This document shows positions 25,501-37,640 of a stretch of DNA of 64,000 nucleotides, piece by piece (within the stretch, counting starts at the first letter, position 1; each line of letters starts with the position of its first letter). The stretch covers positions 40,029,501-40,093,500 of the forward strand of contig JAMPIT010000575.1 of the NCBI GenBank assembly GCA_026261815.1, given 5' to 3'. Below the pieces are notes generated by a model that saw nothing but the letters and a program-made list of their open reading frames with translations, was not told the DNA's origin and did no database searches. The position numbers and the translations under genes were made by a program. The DNA is from Monarcha castaneiventris obscurior (Eukaryota; Chordata; Aves; Passeriformes; Monarchidae).

Positions 25501-28261
25501 CTCCAGGTCTCCCTGCCTTTTTTGAAACAAAGTTTACTGCCCCTGTGGAGGAGGTGATGAAAACGAAATATGTTCTAGCATTTTCAGTTTGCATTCTGAA
25601 GCAATAATTTTAACTGCTAATGTAAGGATGGGGTTTGTGTGGTTTTGCTAGACCAGAATATGCAGTTCTCACTTAAAAAGCTGAAAGCTTCTGGCATTAG
25701 GCAGGACATTTGCTTTAGTGCAGTAATTTGCTAAAACACCCCAACAAGAGGACATTGATCAGAGTTCTTTGATTTTGCCCTGCATCCTTTCTTATACATT
25801 TGCACAGGTTCTGCATCTTGGCTGAGCTTGACAAAGTGTGACGGTACTTCTGCCATGAAAATAGAACTTCATTATTCAAGTAATATGTCAGGCATAATCT
25901 TCAGTCCTCCTAAGCCATGTTCCCCTCCTACCAAGCTATTTTAAGGTTTAGACTATTTGCTTAGTTTTTCAATTTCAGAATTGCCAAAAATGGTATCATA
26001 ATGAAAAAAACCATTGCATGAAATCAGGAGAAATTAAATATTTTTATGCCTACTTCCAAGTATGTGGAATCTGAACGCTTATTTTATTGGATTCCACAGT
26101 TCATTTGAAGGGATGATGCATGTCATTGATAGACCTCTAATTTCCCACAAGCCTCTAAAAAAAATGCTATCTCAGCAGCATTTTTGCTTAGAATATGTCT
26201 TTCAAATTCCAGTTATAAGGCTAAAGTATTCTGAGGAGCAGATGTCGTTATATTTACTTTGTCGAAATTATTTTGCTACAGGTGCTGGTCATTTTCAGGT
26301 TTATAACACTGTGGAAGCATGGTGAGACTATCTTCATGTTGATCAAAGTGCTGAGATTAGGAAGTGCTAAAATTTCTAAGTGCTGTATCATCATATATTT
26401 AACTATAAGAGAAAAGCTTCTGCTGGCAGATGTAATAGCTTTTTGCTATGTCATCAATGTAAGGATAGATAGTAATTCAATTTTTCTTCCATAGTCTGGG
26501 TTGATTACATGTAAAATATATCCAAACTAAGGGAAAAAATACTATTAGCATAATATTTGGGAATCATCCTCTTTTTTGGGGAACTCAACCTGCTAGAAAG
26601 ATAAATAGATCATAACCAAATAAGACTTTTACTTTTTGTTGGCAATATCATTTGATTAATCAATCAACTTATTTTAAAAGTTTTAAACAAAATCATCTGT
26701 GAAATATTATGCTCCCAGGGCACTGATCTGTTTTGTAAGTAGTGTTAGCTTAGAGCAGCTGAATGCATGCTGTTGCATGCTTGCCATATGTCTTGGTTGA
26801 TACTTTTGCATTTTACCACAATAAAGAAAGATTTTCTCTTTTTATCTCTCTCACACACGCTTGTGCATGTGCAAACACACACACACACATATTTATAGTC
26901 TCTGGTTCATACACTGTGTTTGACAAAGAACTGTTTTGTCTCTCCTTCATGCATTTAGCTGTAGTATTGGCTAAAAATTTTTAGAATACAAATAAAATCT
27001 TGAGAAGTAGGCTTCTAATTATTCCAAGAATATAAAGTATTCAAATCTTATCTAAATACCCAATCTTACATGTCAAGAGTGAAACAAAACATTTTCATTT
27101 ATTTGAAAGAATTTAAGAACAGATTTTATTATCAAATCATACTTTTAATTATATATGAGCTGCCCTGGTACAGAAAAAATAATGACATTAAAAATTTGTG
27201 CTTCAGTGTGAGGGCTCATTTGCTGTTTACAACTAAGATTATTGTACAAGAGCCAAGAGATTTCAACTGCATTCTTAGCTCCAATTGACATCTGATTTTT
27301 TGATATTGGCTTTCTTCTCTTCTGTTATGCAATGTGACAGCACAGATTTTTTTAACTGAAAAATTCAGCCTTGAATATTCTTGTGTATGATTACAGGAGA
27401 AGGTTTCTGGTTTGTTTATGTTATGGTGGTTTGTTTTTTTTTTTTTTAAATGAAATGTCAATTTTTCAAACAGATTTCAAAAAGTTGATTTGATACAATT
27501 AAAATTTTTGTTGGTCTACCAATAGCATAAGGTTCACCCTGGTAAAGTTGCTACATGGAAATGGCATCCAAATCAGACAAATGCATGTCATAAAATATCA
27601 CTATCAGTTATGGTTAGTAAATCATGACCATGGGCAGAACAGATGACTTGACAGTTCATTAGGAAAGTCAGGAGTCAGGAAGCAAGACATTTTAATAGCC
27701 AAAATGTCTGATGTTCTAGACAACTAGACTTAATATACCAAGGAGGAGAGAGGAAAATCAGAGTTTGCTGAAATTAATTTCCATCCAACACTCTCTTAAA
27801 AGTTACTACTCCAGAAGATTAATTTTGTACAAAGATAGCTATTGGAAAACTTGAATTTATCAGAACTTTTTTTTGAGGAGGGGAATACCTGTCTGTATTC
27901 ATTCTGCTAGTGTTTAGCAGCACTAAAGATAAGTGTAAGAAGTCAGAATAATAACATAATTTTATTCCGGGAGAGAAAGTTGAGGATAAGACAGGATACA
28001 ATGGAATAATGGATGGAATGGATGAGTCCTTTCAGCCCCACAAAAACCTAACTGTTGCCATGTTTTCAGTAATAATGATTATTTTAAAAATTTGGGGAGT
28101 ATTTTGGAAATAAAAAAAATGGTATGGGGTAGTTGTCCATCTGCCAGGCCTTTGTTCTAAGAATGAGCAACATGAGGTAAGGATACAAGCATTAGTATCT
28201 GTTTGCTAAAGTTGTGAGCCACAGAGCTGCTCTTGTACTCAGGAGTGGTGAAGCTGCACCT
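22501..28261. other. Unique AT-rich DNA, no gene recognised
   Basis: A 5.8-kb stretch with no gene or transposon that I can identify. It contains a short CA microsatellite (26873-26889) and a local direct repeat of 18 bases (23804-23821 and 23833-23850). Overlapping short ORFs near 25160-25490 and 26060-26490 show no domain or consistent frame. Confidence 0.65.
26873..26889. repeat. Short CA microsatellite
   Basis: Seven AC units, preceded by CT- and CA-rich sequence from about 26846 that looks like a broken, once longer dinucleotide array. Confidence 0.88.
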
Positions 28262-28782
28262 TGAATCCTGTTTGGTTTTGGGTCCGTCTCTACAAGAAAG
28301 ACATTGAGGGGCTGGCACATTGAGGGCAATGGAGCTGCTGAAGGGTCTGGAGCACAAGTGCTGTGAGGAGCAGCTGAGGGAGCTGGGGGTGTCTAGGCTG
28401 GAGAAAAGGAGGCTCAGGGGGGACCTTATCACTCTCCAGCTCTCTCTGAAAGGAGGCTTCAGCCAGGTGGGGTAGGTCCCTTCTCCCAAGCAACGAGCAA
28501 CAAGACAGGAGGAAACAGCCTCAAGCTGTGCCAGGCAAGGTTTAGACTGGATGCTAAGAAAAATTTCTTCACTGTAAGGGTGGTCAGGTATTGGAACAGG
28601 CTGCCCAGGGAGGTGGTGAATTCATCATCCCTCCAAATCCCATCATCGTGCTCCAAAAATGTGTGGATGTGGGCCTCGGGGATACAGTTTAACAGTGAAT
28701 AGGGTGGTGCTAAATTAACAGGGCAAACTTATGATCTTAGAGAGTTTTTCCAACCAAAAATACTCTATGATTATATGATTGT
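28262..28782 (+). mobile_element. CR1 LINE 3' fragment, plus strand
   Basis: This 5'-truncated CR1 is in forward orientation. Recognisable blocks in order are 'gaagggtctggagcacaag', 'gaggagcagctgagggagct', 'aggctggagaaaaggaggct', 'aaggaggcttcagccaggtg', 'ctcccaagcaacgagcaaca', 'aatttcttcactgtaagggt' and 'gaacaggctgcccagggag'. It ends in an eroded tail, 'actctatgattatatgatt'. It covers the end of ORF2 and the 3' UTR. It is one of the better-preserved CR1 copies in the window, apart from a diverged last 100 bases. The minus-strand ORFs of up to 110 codons across it are antisense artefacts. Confidence 0.94.
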
Positions 28783-28944
28783 ACTGTGAGTCAGGAATGG
28801 ATATGTTTTCATTATTGAGACATTATGCATGTAGTAACAGTCACTTGATTCCTGTATTAAACAGGGAGACACAGAAGGGAGCAAAAATGAAACTTCAAGC
28901 TCGGGAAGGAAAAAGAAATAATTGCAATAATATTACCTAATCCT

Positions 28945-28975
28945 TAAAAAAACCAAAAAAAAACCAAAAAAAGCA
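28945..28975. repeat. A-rich tract with CC interruptions
   Basis: Runs of A broken by CC at near-regular spacing (AAAAAAACC-like units). A low-complexity slippage product. Confidence 0.8.
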
Positions 28976-31882
28976 TAGTATAGGGATAGCAATACTTAGT
29001 TATTTTCAAAAAAATAACCTTCAGGTCTTTTTTTGAGACACTTGCTATACACAGAGCAGTTTTTCTCGATTTTGACAAATTACCTTCAGGTCTGATTCTT
29101 TATTTAGGAACTGGCATTCCATATGAGTAAGTGAAGTTGTACTTCCAAAGTAGGCATTATCTTGCAGCTGTGATCACTAAATCTCATCTCCTTTTGTCAG
29201 CTGAAAATTAGATTATGAAAATAGGTTTTGTCTAAAATTTAGTTTTAAATCAATACACAAACAGCAACTAACATGGATATTGGTATTCTGCTTATCATTA
29301 AGCCTTCTAGTCTATCGGTAACACTAAACAGTGAAAATCAAATGGAGAACTTGTGATCTTTCTGCAGAACTTTAAGATGGATATTGCAAAACCCTTTGTT
29401 ATTTGATGTGGGCTTCTCAGTACATATCTCATTTTTGTACTGGAGACTCTAAACATTTAACCTAGGCTGTAAAAATCCAAATCAGATTTGAAAGGTGAGC
29501 TTGAGGGAAATCATGAAATTTAGGGCAATTTCTGATTTATTTTTTTTTTATTCCTTCCAATTTGAATAGATATTCTCTTGTTGACAACTTGGGTTTAACT
29601 GAAAATAGGTAGTTTTGCATTCGGTACATACGGCAAGTTTTGTTAATTAACATATTCATAAAAATGGAAGGCTTAAGGAAAAATATCACTGGATAGTACA
29701 GTTATGCTATTTTAATAGCAAGACTCTTCCTTTCATATAAGCTGAAACGTCCATCATCCTTTGGAAAGAAATGACTCGCCCCTACTGTGTGGTGTCTTTA
29801 TACTGACCACAGGGTACATCTTCACTTTAGTGGAAAAATTTCCTTTTTATTAATACTTGTAGTTATTTTATAATTGTATCAAGGACAAGATGTCTCATTT
29901 TTAAAGAAGGTTAATGAGAGATTTTCTTTCAAGGATATATGTGGATGAAATCTTAATATCTTTTTCTAGCCTTCAAGTCTCTCAGCAAGACTTTTTTTTT
30001 TTTTGTCCAAATTTGGTAGGTGTTTATCTCTCTAATATTTCACACAGCAGAAGAAATACTCTAAAGCTTCATCTCTGTGGCTTCACTCTAATGGACAGTC
30101 TCCCTGTTTGTCTGTCTTGACTGCCTGAGTCAAGTACATGAAAGACCAAGAGTAACCTAGCAGTCGTTTTCTTCAGTCCTTCAGGATTTGCATTCCTGGT
30201 ATGTGTCAGACTAGTATGAGTGAAATTTGATGGGAAGGAAAACCCCTCTTTATTCTGACAAGATAAGAACTGGAAACTCACTACTAATACTAAGAAGAGA
30301 TGCAAGGAATTAAAATTTTTCAGGAAGTGTTTGTTTTAGCATTACTAGCAGTGTTTATTACCAACAGACTTGATAACAAGCATTGTCTCCTGGACAGCCA
30401 CCTCCCTTCATTGGCAGTCACTGTTATTCCCATGGACTGCTACTGCTCACCAGGGGGTTCCTAAAATTCTCAGCCTTCATAATTAATCAAATCAAATTAC
30501 TGTCTTGGAAGAACTTGCTAATGAAATACTGTCAGTGACAATACTGACTTTGGATATGTGAAAGTACATTATGAACCTTCTCACAAGGCATCCACAAACA
30601 GTTCTGGCAACCTGTTGATGAGTAAACAAGTGCCAATGAATGCCTGTGTAACTGGAAGTAGGTATATCTTCCATAAAGTATAGCTGCAACGAATCTAAGA
30701 AAGCAAATTTTTTTTTTGTAATAAGGAATATGGTATATTAATTAAAGCTTGAAAAATATTAAGTGAAATATTTATAGCCTAGATATGTCTGGAAATCAGC
30801 TGACAGTATGTACAACACAGCAAAGCCGAAGAAGACTCTTTACATATAGGATAATATATGGTCTTTTAGGACAAGAGAAGATAGCCTGAGACAAGAATTA
30901 GAGGAAAAGAAGTGGGAAAGACTGATGGGTAGAGGAAAAATTGTAGAACTGAAGGAGAACCGGAGGTCACAGAAAAGGTTAAAGGAAACTTAGGCAGAGA
31001 CTGGAAAAAGCAAAATATTAGTGCATGGGAGAGACTTCCCTGAATTGCAGTGATACATTTTCTCTGTATGGCACCATGTAGATGTCCAGCATCTGCTCTC
31101 CTAAGACTGAGCTTAGTTTTTGTTCTTTCACCAGGATTTTTCACACACTTCCAGATGGAGATAGTGTGATGGAGCTCTTGACTGGATTTGGCCCCCTATA
31201 CAGAGAACTCCTTGTATCCTCCACTGCACAAATTTATTCTTGTCTACAGGGATTAACTTTATCATGAAAATATATGCCTTGTAAAGCAGCATTCCAGAAT
31301 GGCAGACAGGGAAGGCACGCAGCTTTTGAGCAATGATGGTTGAGGGACAGATTTTCAGAGGAAAGTGGTTTATCGCCTTGTGAGCTAGCAAAAGTGCAGT
31401 AAAGCTCTGAGGACAGAAAGGAGCATGTTACCAGCTGCAGAATCCCACAGCAGGAGTAATAATCCCTTTTATACACTAGGCTCACTTTCTCTTCTGCTCA
31501 TTTCTAAGTGTGGGTCATGCAACCTTCTGTCTCTACAAAGGAAGAACATAATGATCCAATTCACAGAAGTCAGGGCAAAAGGGAGAACTAAGATCAGTGG
31601 GTCACAGGATAGAACCTTTGAGAATGACTGAGCCTTGCATGAGTCTGAAACAGATAGGAAAAACAAGATTTAAAGCCAAAAATCAAAGCAGTAAATGAGA
31701 CTGGGTAGCAAGCCAGTGCCAATTCTGTTAAAATAAAAATATTTCTACTTTTAAAAGGAAATGAATAAGCTAAAAATGTTATTGAATTTAAAACAGGGTG
31801 TATAAGGATAATGCGAAACATTTTCTACCTCCAAGCCTTTTATTGTAATTTATAGTATAGAGTAAAATTAATTGCATTTTGT

Positions 31883-31946
31883 CACAAAAACAAAGAAAAA
31901 CAAAGGGGGAAAAACCCCCACAAAACAAAACCAAAAAACCCCACCC
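31883..31946. repeat. CAAAA-rich low-complexity tract with small G/C hairpin
   Basis: Imperfect CAAAA units. Inside lies GGGGG-AAAAA-CCCCC at 31905-31919, a 5-bp stem with a 5-nt loop. I see no functional context. Confidence 0.8.
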
Positions 31947-34900
31947 AATTCTCGCTATCCAAAGAGATTCCTATATCCAATTATTCATTGCACAAAAACT
32001 TTGCCAGTTTGACTAAATTTGTATACAAAGGGACATGGTTTAGTTTTCACTAAAGGTAATAGACCAAAATTCACTGAATATTCACAAAGAGTTGTAGCCT
32101 ATATATTTACAAAAGAGAAGTGCTAAAAAGTGCAGTACTGAAACAGTTTTCATTTTTAGGTAGTACAATGTGAAATACATGTTCTACCACATCAAATGTT
32201 GGATAGAATGCATATAACATAACTGATTTTTTGTAAGGACTGCTAGAAAAAAGAACTCAATTCGCACCATTGTTTTTGTGAGAAGGTATAAATATGTCAA
32301 AAAGAAATTATAGAGACATCTGAATTAGTATTGGAAATTCATGAAAACAAGTTCATCATTAAAAAGCTTTATTTTGGGTATATAATCTGAGAGAGGAGAG
32401 AAAAAGCAGAATGATCTGTATGGTAAGAACAGACTGCCTGCTGTAGTTCCTGCGTGGGGCTTATAGGATTTGAACAGTTTATATTCAAGAGCAGGTCAGG
32501 AAGCTTATAAGAAATGAAGAGGCATCACACACTGGAATTTGATGTTCCTTTAGCATTTATCTTTCAGTTTCTATAGAAAATTGTTTAAGAAAGGATTTTT
32601 GTGTCCTAAAAATCGTCAAAGACCTGGTTGCTATGTATGCGTAACTCCAAAGCTCATGGCCACAATCCTTTTCAAAACAGCCTCCAAGGCCATTGTGACA
32701 TCTTTTAAATATATGGATATTTTTTATTTGTTTTTAAGCTGCTGTTTTCTTCCTTTCCCCTCAGAAAACTGCTGTTCATGGCAGCTCAGGGCTGGTTATT
32801 ACGCTGTTAGCATCTTGGTATACGCCCCTTCGGACATTAAATGCAGAGCTGAACAGGATAGCTTTTGTTATATCTTTTGGCAGTGAGAAGACTTAATTCC
32901 CCATTGCTTTACCGCAGATTATTACAACATTTTTGTACTAAACATCCATTGAGTTCAACCCTGAAACAATTCATAGAAAAGGAATAGACTGGAATGCAGG
33001 TTTGCCAGTCATGGAAGAGATCAATTCCTCCAATCAGTTTTCTTTCTGTCCAGTCTGATAATTTTGTGTTTCAAAACTGACTTAAGCAAGAGGAACAAGA
33101 ATAATGTGTGCTATTTTGCATGTCAACTCTTTGGGAATTGGAAACTGGCAAACATGGCATTGAGTTTTTGTAACTGAATTGAGATAGGAAAGAATAACAA
33201 ATTTCTTCTGCTGGTATTTTAACAATAAAGGTAAACTCCAAACACTTTCATACCTCAATGCTCCTTAACAGAGAGAGGCTTTAGGGGGATTCTACTTAGG
33301 ATTCTTTCATTGGGAAAGTAGTCAGTATCCTAAATTTGCACAGACAGGCATAATCTCGAGTGTCATGAATAAATATCAAACAAAATGAGAATTCAAAGAT
33401 ACCTCTCTGCTTGATATATCCTTTTGGTTAGCTGTGGGTGACTGTGCTTTGAACAATCTTGAGACTGTGTCTCCTGCAGGACACTAACTTTCTATGAAAC
33501 CCTGACACACTGGAGTGCCCTATCACACAGGGTGTCTGAAGAAGGCATTTTGAATAGCAGCTCCTCTTTGCTGAATGATAGCTAACCCAGAGAGTCAACA
33601 GAATAATTCTGTTCCTTAAATATAAATTTATATATTGATAGTAATGGAAAAATGACATGCCTTCTTCAAATAGGACTGAAATATTCCTTTGCTGCTTGGT
33701 TGCTCTTTAAATATGTTTAAGAGCAACCTCTCAGACTTCCTAAAGTACCTTCCTAAAAAAATGACTTGATTCAGGGCTCCTAAAGATTATAATGAAACCC
33801 ATTTTTACTCACATCTTTCCTAAATTGGTTTGCCTCAGATAGTCGTGTATATAAACTTAAGAAGATAAATGGAGAGTGCCTTATACCTAAATGCAGAAAG
33901 TTGTAATTTCCAAATGTCTTTTAAAAAACAGTGGAAAGAGATGACATTCTGAAATCTTATTTTCATAACAGTTATCTTGCATAATATACTCTGTCAGCAA
34001 TAATAAACAGTTCCTTAACTCAAGGCTTTTATTTAGAACTTTAAAATTATTTATTAGTTAATATATTCTTCTTTAGTTGTCATTTACCTATTCCATGAGT
34101 ATCTATTTCCTTTCCTTTTGCCTCATTTCTTTCAAAAAGTTGATACTGCCTTGGAGCAGAATGATAATCAGGCTGTATCACTTTGTTGTTCTCTGAAGTA
34201 GGGCTGCATGGAAATCATAAATGATGCAGTGACTGCAGCACGACAGTAGGGAACAATAAGAATACCAACAAACTCATGGTCAGAGCAGTCTGAGTCTGAG
34301 TCTGGCAATATTATGGAAGTGACAGTAGGCAAACTGTCCTAAAAAAGGTAGAGATAGAAATAAAAATTAACTGTGTTCAGAATTCTTGTTTCGGGAGAAA
34401 ATAAATGTAGGTGAGGAAGCCAAGTGAGAAGAACAAATATATACCTTTATTTTTCCTGAAGGAAGATAAATTTATCGTGTCGCAGTTAAAATAACTTATT
34501 TTTTTCCCATGGAAACAGAGCCACACTTTCTGAAGAAAAGAGAGGCAAGTTCTAGTGATACATTTAGATATTGATACAGGCACTAGCAGTGGGCGAACTG
34601 TTCATTGGCAGATGTAGTGTAAATGAATTGGAAGATACTTTTAAAAGAGGAGATGTATAAAGCTTGCAACGGGTTCATTTCAAGGATAGTTTTCCTTCTG
34701 TTTAAGGGCAGATGGAGAGATGTCATTACTCTGCTGATAGTTATGCAGTTCCAGTGCCTTCAGTTTGGAAATTAAGATTGCAAATGAACGTGGGACAGAA
34801 GCTGACCATATTGTTAAGCCTGGAGAAAACTCTTGTAATATCTGATGAAGTTGTGCAGATTTTGAGCCTCTGAGATATGAGTGAGAGCTCCAAAGAAAGA

Positions 34901-36558
34901 GTCACAAAGATGGTAAAACAAACTGCTGAATGTGAATGCATCTTGACTTTTTTTATACACAATCAGGATAGAATTTAATTTAAAAATCACCTTAAACATG
35001 ATTTCCAAACTGACTGCACAATCCATTTGGGACATGCACACCTATGTGCACACAATATTCAGGTGCACACGCATGTAAAAAAGATATCAACTATTAAGGA
35101 AGGGTTCTTAGAGGAGCTGACAGCTTTGTAGAGGTGTTGATGTAATAGCTACACATCAGGTAGATGTAAAAACACACAAGAGAAGTCAGACCTTGCTTCT
35201 GTCTGAAAATCAAGTCCTGGAAAATTAGTGCTAGACATGCTAAAAACTTTGCAGGTAATAAGCAGACCAAGTTGATAGTAGGAGAAGTTCATACCCATAT
35301 ATTTCTTCGGCTTTTGGGATTGATTTATAATAGTGAAGTAAATACTCATCATTCTCACAGAGGTAAATCTGTGACCTCAAAGCACATCACTTGAAGTGGG
35401 GAACAGGTCACTGTAGTGTGACATATAACAAGTTTATTTTCTCCTCCATGTAGCCAGTACACTGCAACACTTTTCAAGCTTCACACACACATTGCTACTT
35501 TAAAGCACATGCCTCCTACATGTAAAGGCTATTTCAAGTACATTAACCAAGTGTTTGCAAGCTAAATCTGACTGTGAAAAGTAAGCTAAAACTCTGTATC
35601 ATTTTTGGGAGGGAGTAGATTGAAAATATGAGCTCAGCTGAGCTGTCTCTAGATGCCTATTTTTAACATAGACCTGAGATGTGGGGGATTTGGATGATGT
35701 TGGTTTGGGGCTTTTTTGATAGAATTAATTTTAGCCTGCAATGCCATGCTAGAAATTCTGGTGATTCCTGCTTGTGAGCTAATCCTTTCTTTTCTCTCAT
35801 GTAAGTTTGGTACATCAGGAGAAAAGCACACATCTATTTTGTTCTAGAGAGTTAGACTTCATGCACATTAAAACAAGTGGATTTTCTGGTAGTGATATCT
35901 TATAAATATTTTAAAAACAAAATATGGGGGTTGCTGTTGATACTAGGGATGTTCACATCACAGAATAAGTACCTAGAAAGGTATATCTAGAAAGGATCAA
36001 TTAATGGTACAGGTATAAAATTGTAAGAACACTTACTCCAGAGATCAGTAGAGATTAATTTTTTTTTTTTTTTTACATTTGAGTATCCTCGACATCTGAT
36101 ACATTTTGTCATCAATTCTGTTTTTCACCTGTGCCATGTTCAAGTTAAATGTATTTTAGACATTCTTAGTCAACTACTGTAGTGCTTGGAAACATCAGCA
36201 CTGTTTGTTCTTGCACAAGACCAACATTACCTTAATTTTTCATTCCAGGTTATAGACCAATCTCTCCATGCCCTGCTCTTATGCCCTCCTGAAGTTTCCA
36301 CTGTTGATTATTCTTTGAGAAAAGAAATAATAAAACTTTTGGGTGATACAATAATACCTAGTTTTTACTTTCTTCTGTGCCATGAATTTCTGCCCTGGTT
36401 TTGTCTATATCCATGCTTGGATTCATTTTTTTGCTTACTTAATTTTCTATTAAAGCTATGATTATTCATAGGAAAAACCCTGGTCTAACTTTAATGGAAG
36501 AGCAATTTTTCCCCCCCTTAGAATTCATAATTATTTTCACATACATTTCATTTCCTAG

Positions 36559-37640
36559 TGTGGTGAGTTGACCTTGACTGGCCACCAGGTGTCTACTAAA
36601 GCCACTATATCATTCCCATTCTCAACAAGATGTGGAGGAGAAAAGAAAATTAAAATCAAAATCTTGAGATAAGGACAAGGGGCTCAGTAATTACCATCAT
36701 GGGCAAGACAAAGCTGACTTGGGGAAAACTGATTTCATTTATTGTTAATAAATAAGAGAGAAGGATTATGAGAAGTAAGACCAAAACAAAAAAAACCTTT
36801 ACCCTTCCCCTTCCTTCTTTGGAGACTTCACTTTGATCCTGATTCTCCCCTTCCAAGTGGCACAAGCAGTCAGGGATGGCTGCTGTGGTCAGTTAATCAC
36901 ACCCTGTCTCTGCCATTCCCTCCTCCCCACACCTTCCTCCTGCTCCAGAGTGGGTTCTCTCCCACAGGAGACAGTCATCCACTGACCTCCAAGGTGACTC
37001 CTTCCCATGGCCTGCAGCTCTTCACAAACTGTTCCAGTGGGGATCCCTTCCACAGGGTGCAGTCCTCCAGGGACAGGCTGCTCCCACCTGGGTCCTCCCC
37101 ACTGGCTCACAACTCCTGCCAGCAAATCTGCTCCAGTGTAGGCTTGTCTCTCCATGGGACCACAAATACTGCCAGGACCCTGCTCCAGCACAGGCTTCCC
37201 ACAGGCTTACAGCCTTCTTCAGGCATGCCCCTGTTCTGGTGTGGAGTCCTCCATGGGCTGCAGGTGGATCTCTGCATCCCCAAGGACCTCCATGGGCTGC
37301 AGGGGCACAGCTGCCTCACCATGGAGCTGCAGGGGAATCTCAGCTCTGGTGCCTGGAGCACCTCCTGCCCCTCCTTCTGCGCTGACCCTGGGCTCTGCAG
37401 GGCTGTTGCTCTCACATATTCTCACTCCAGTCTCCCAGATGCTGTTGCACAGCTTTGTGTCCCCATTCTCAAAAATGTTATCCTGGAGGCACCAGCTTTG
37501 GGCAGCAGTGGGTCCTTCTTGGAACTGTCTGGAACTTTGTCTGTTCAATGTGCAGACAGCATCAGGCATTTTCTCTCAGAAGCCACTCCTGCAGCTCTTC
37601 TCCTCCTTGAAAAAACCCCTTGCCATGTAAACCCTACACA
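36559..37640 (-). mobile_element. Long solo LTR of an avian endogenous retrovirus, type B, minus strand
   Basis: On the plus strand this starts TGTGGTGAGTTGACCTTGAC and ends AAACCCTACACA, the same terminal signature as the LTR at 17815. In the minus (sense) direction a poly-A signal AATAAA lies at 36738-36743, and the expected TATA region near 37470 is decayed. The middle (36938-37340) is a degenerate tandem array that makes this copy about 180 bases longer than its relative. The 5 bases on each side (CCTAG and GCTGA) do not match. That suggests an old insertion, an inter-element recombinant, or ends misjudged by a few bases. No gag, pol or env sequence adjoins it. It contains the longest open frame of the window (219 codons, plus strand 36994-37653), which is antisense to the LTR and has no known domain. 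Confidence 0.92.
36938..37340. repeat. Degenerate tandem array inside the type B LTR
   Basis: Roughly eight imperfect units of about 45-55 bases share the pattern CTGCTCCAG.GTGGG....CCA.GG...CAG. Their higher GC content stands out sharply from the AT-rich surroundings. They lack stop codons in several frames, so they create false ORFs on both strands. In sense orientation they lie between the decayed TATA region and the AATAAA, so they would be transcribed in R (inferred). The exact unit count needs a tandem-repeat alignment. Confidence 0.75.

Larger units (their letters stand above)
28783..36558. other. Unique AT-rich DNA, no gene recognised
   Basis: A 7.8-kb interval without an identifiable gene or transposon. 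It contains A/C-rich low-complexity tracts at 28945-28975 and 31883-31946. Around 32740-32885, a pyrimidine tract with CAG is followed by a 118-base stretch ending at a GTGAGA, an exon-like arrangement discussed as a finding. The many overlapping short ORFs near 31.0-31.8 kb show no shared domain. Confidence 0.6.

Noticed and set aside
28157..28656. Several minus-strand ORFs of 65-110 codons
   Set aside because: They are antisense to the plus-strand CR1 at 28262-28782.
32581..32886. 101-codon plus-strand ORF spanning the exon-like segment
   Set aside because: The ORF runs through the putative acceptor's pyrimidine tract, and no protein is recognised. Only the splice-like arrangement was kept, as a finding.
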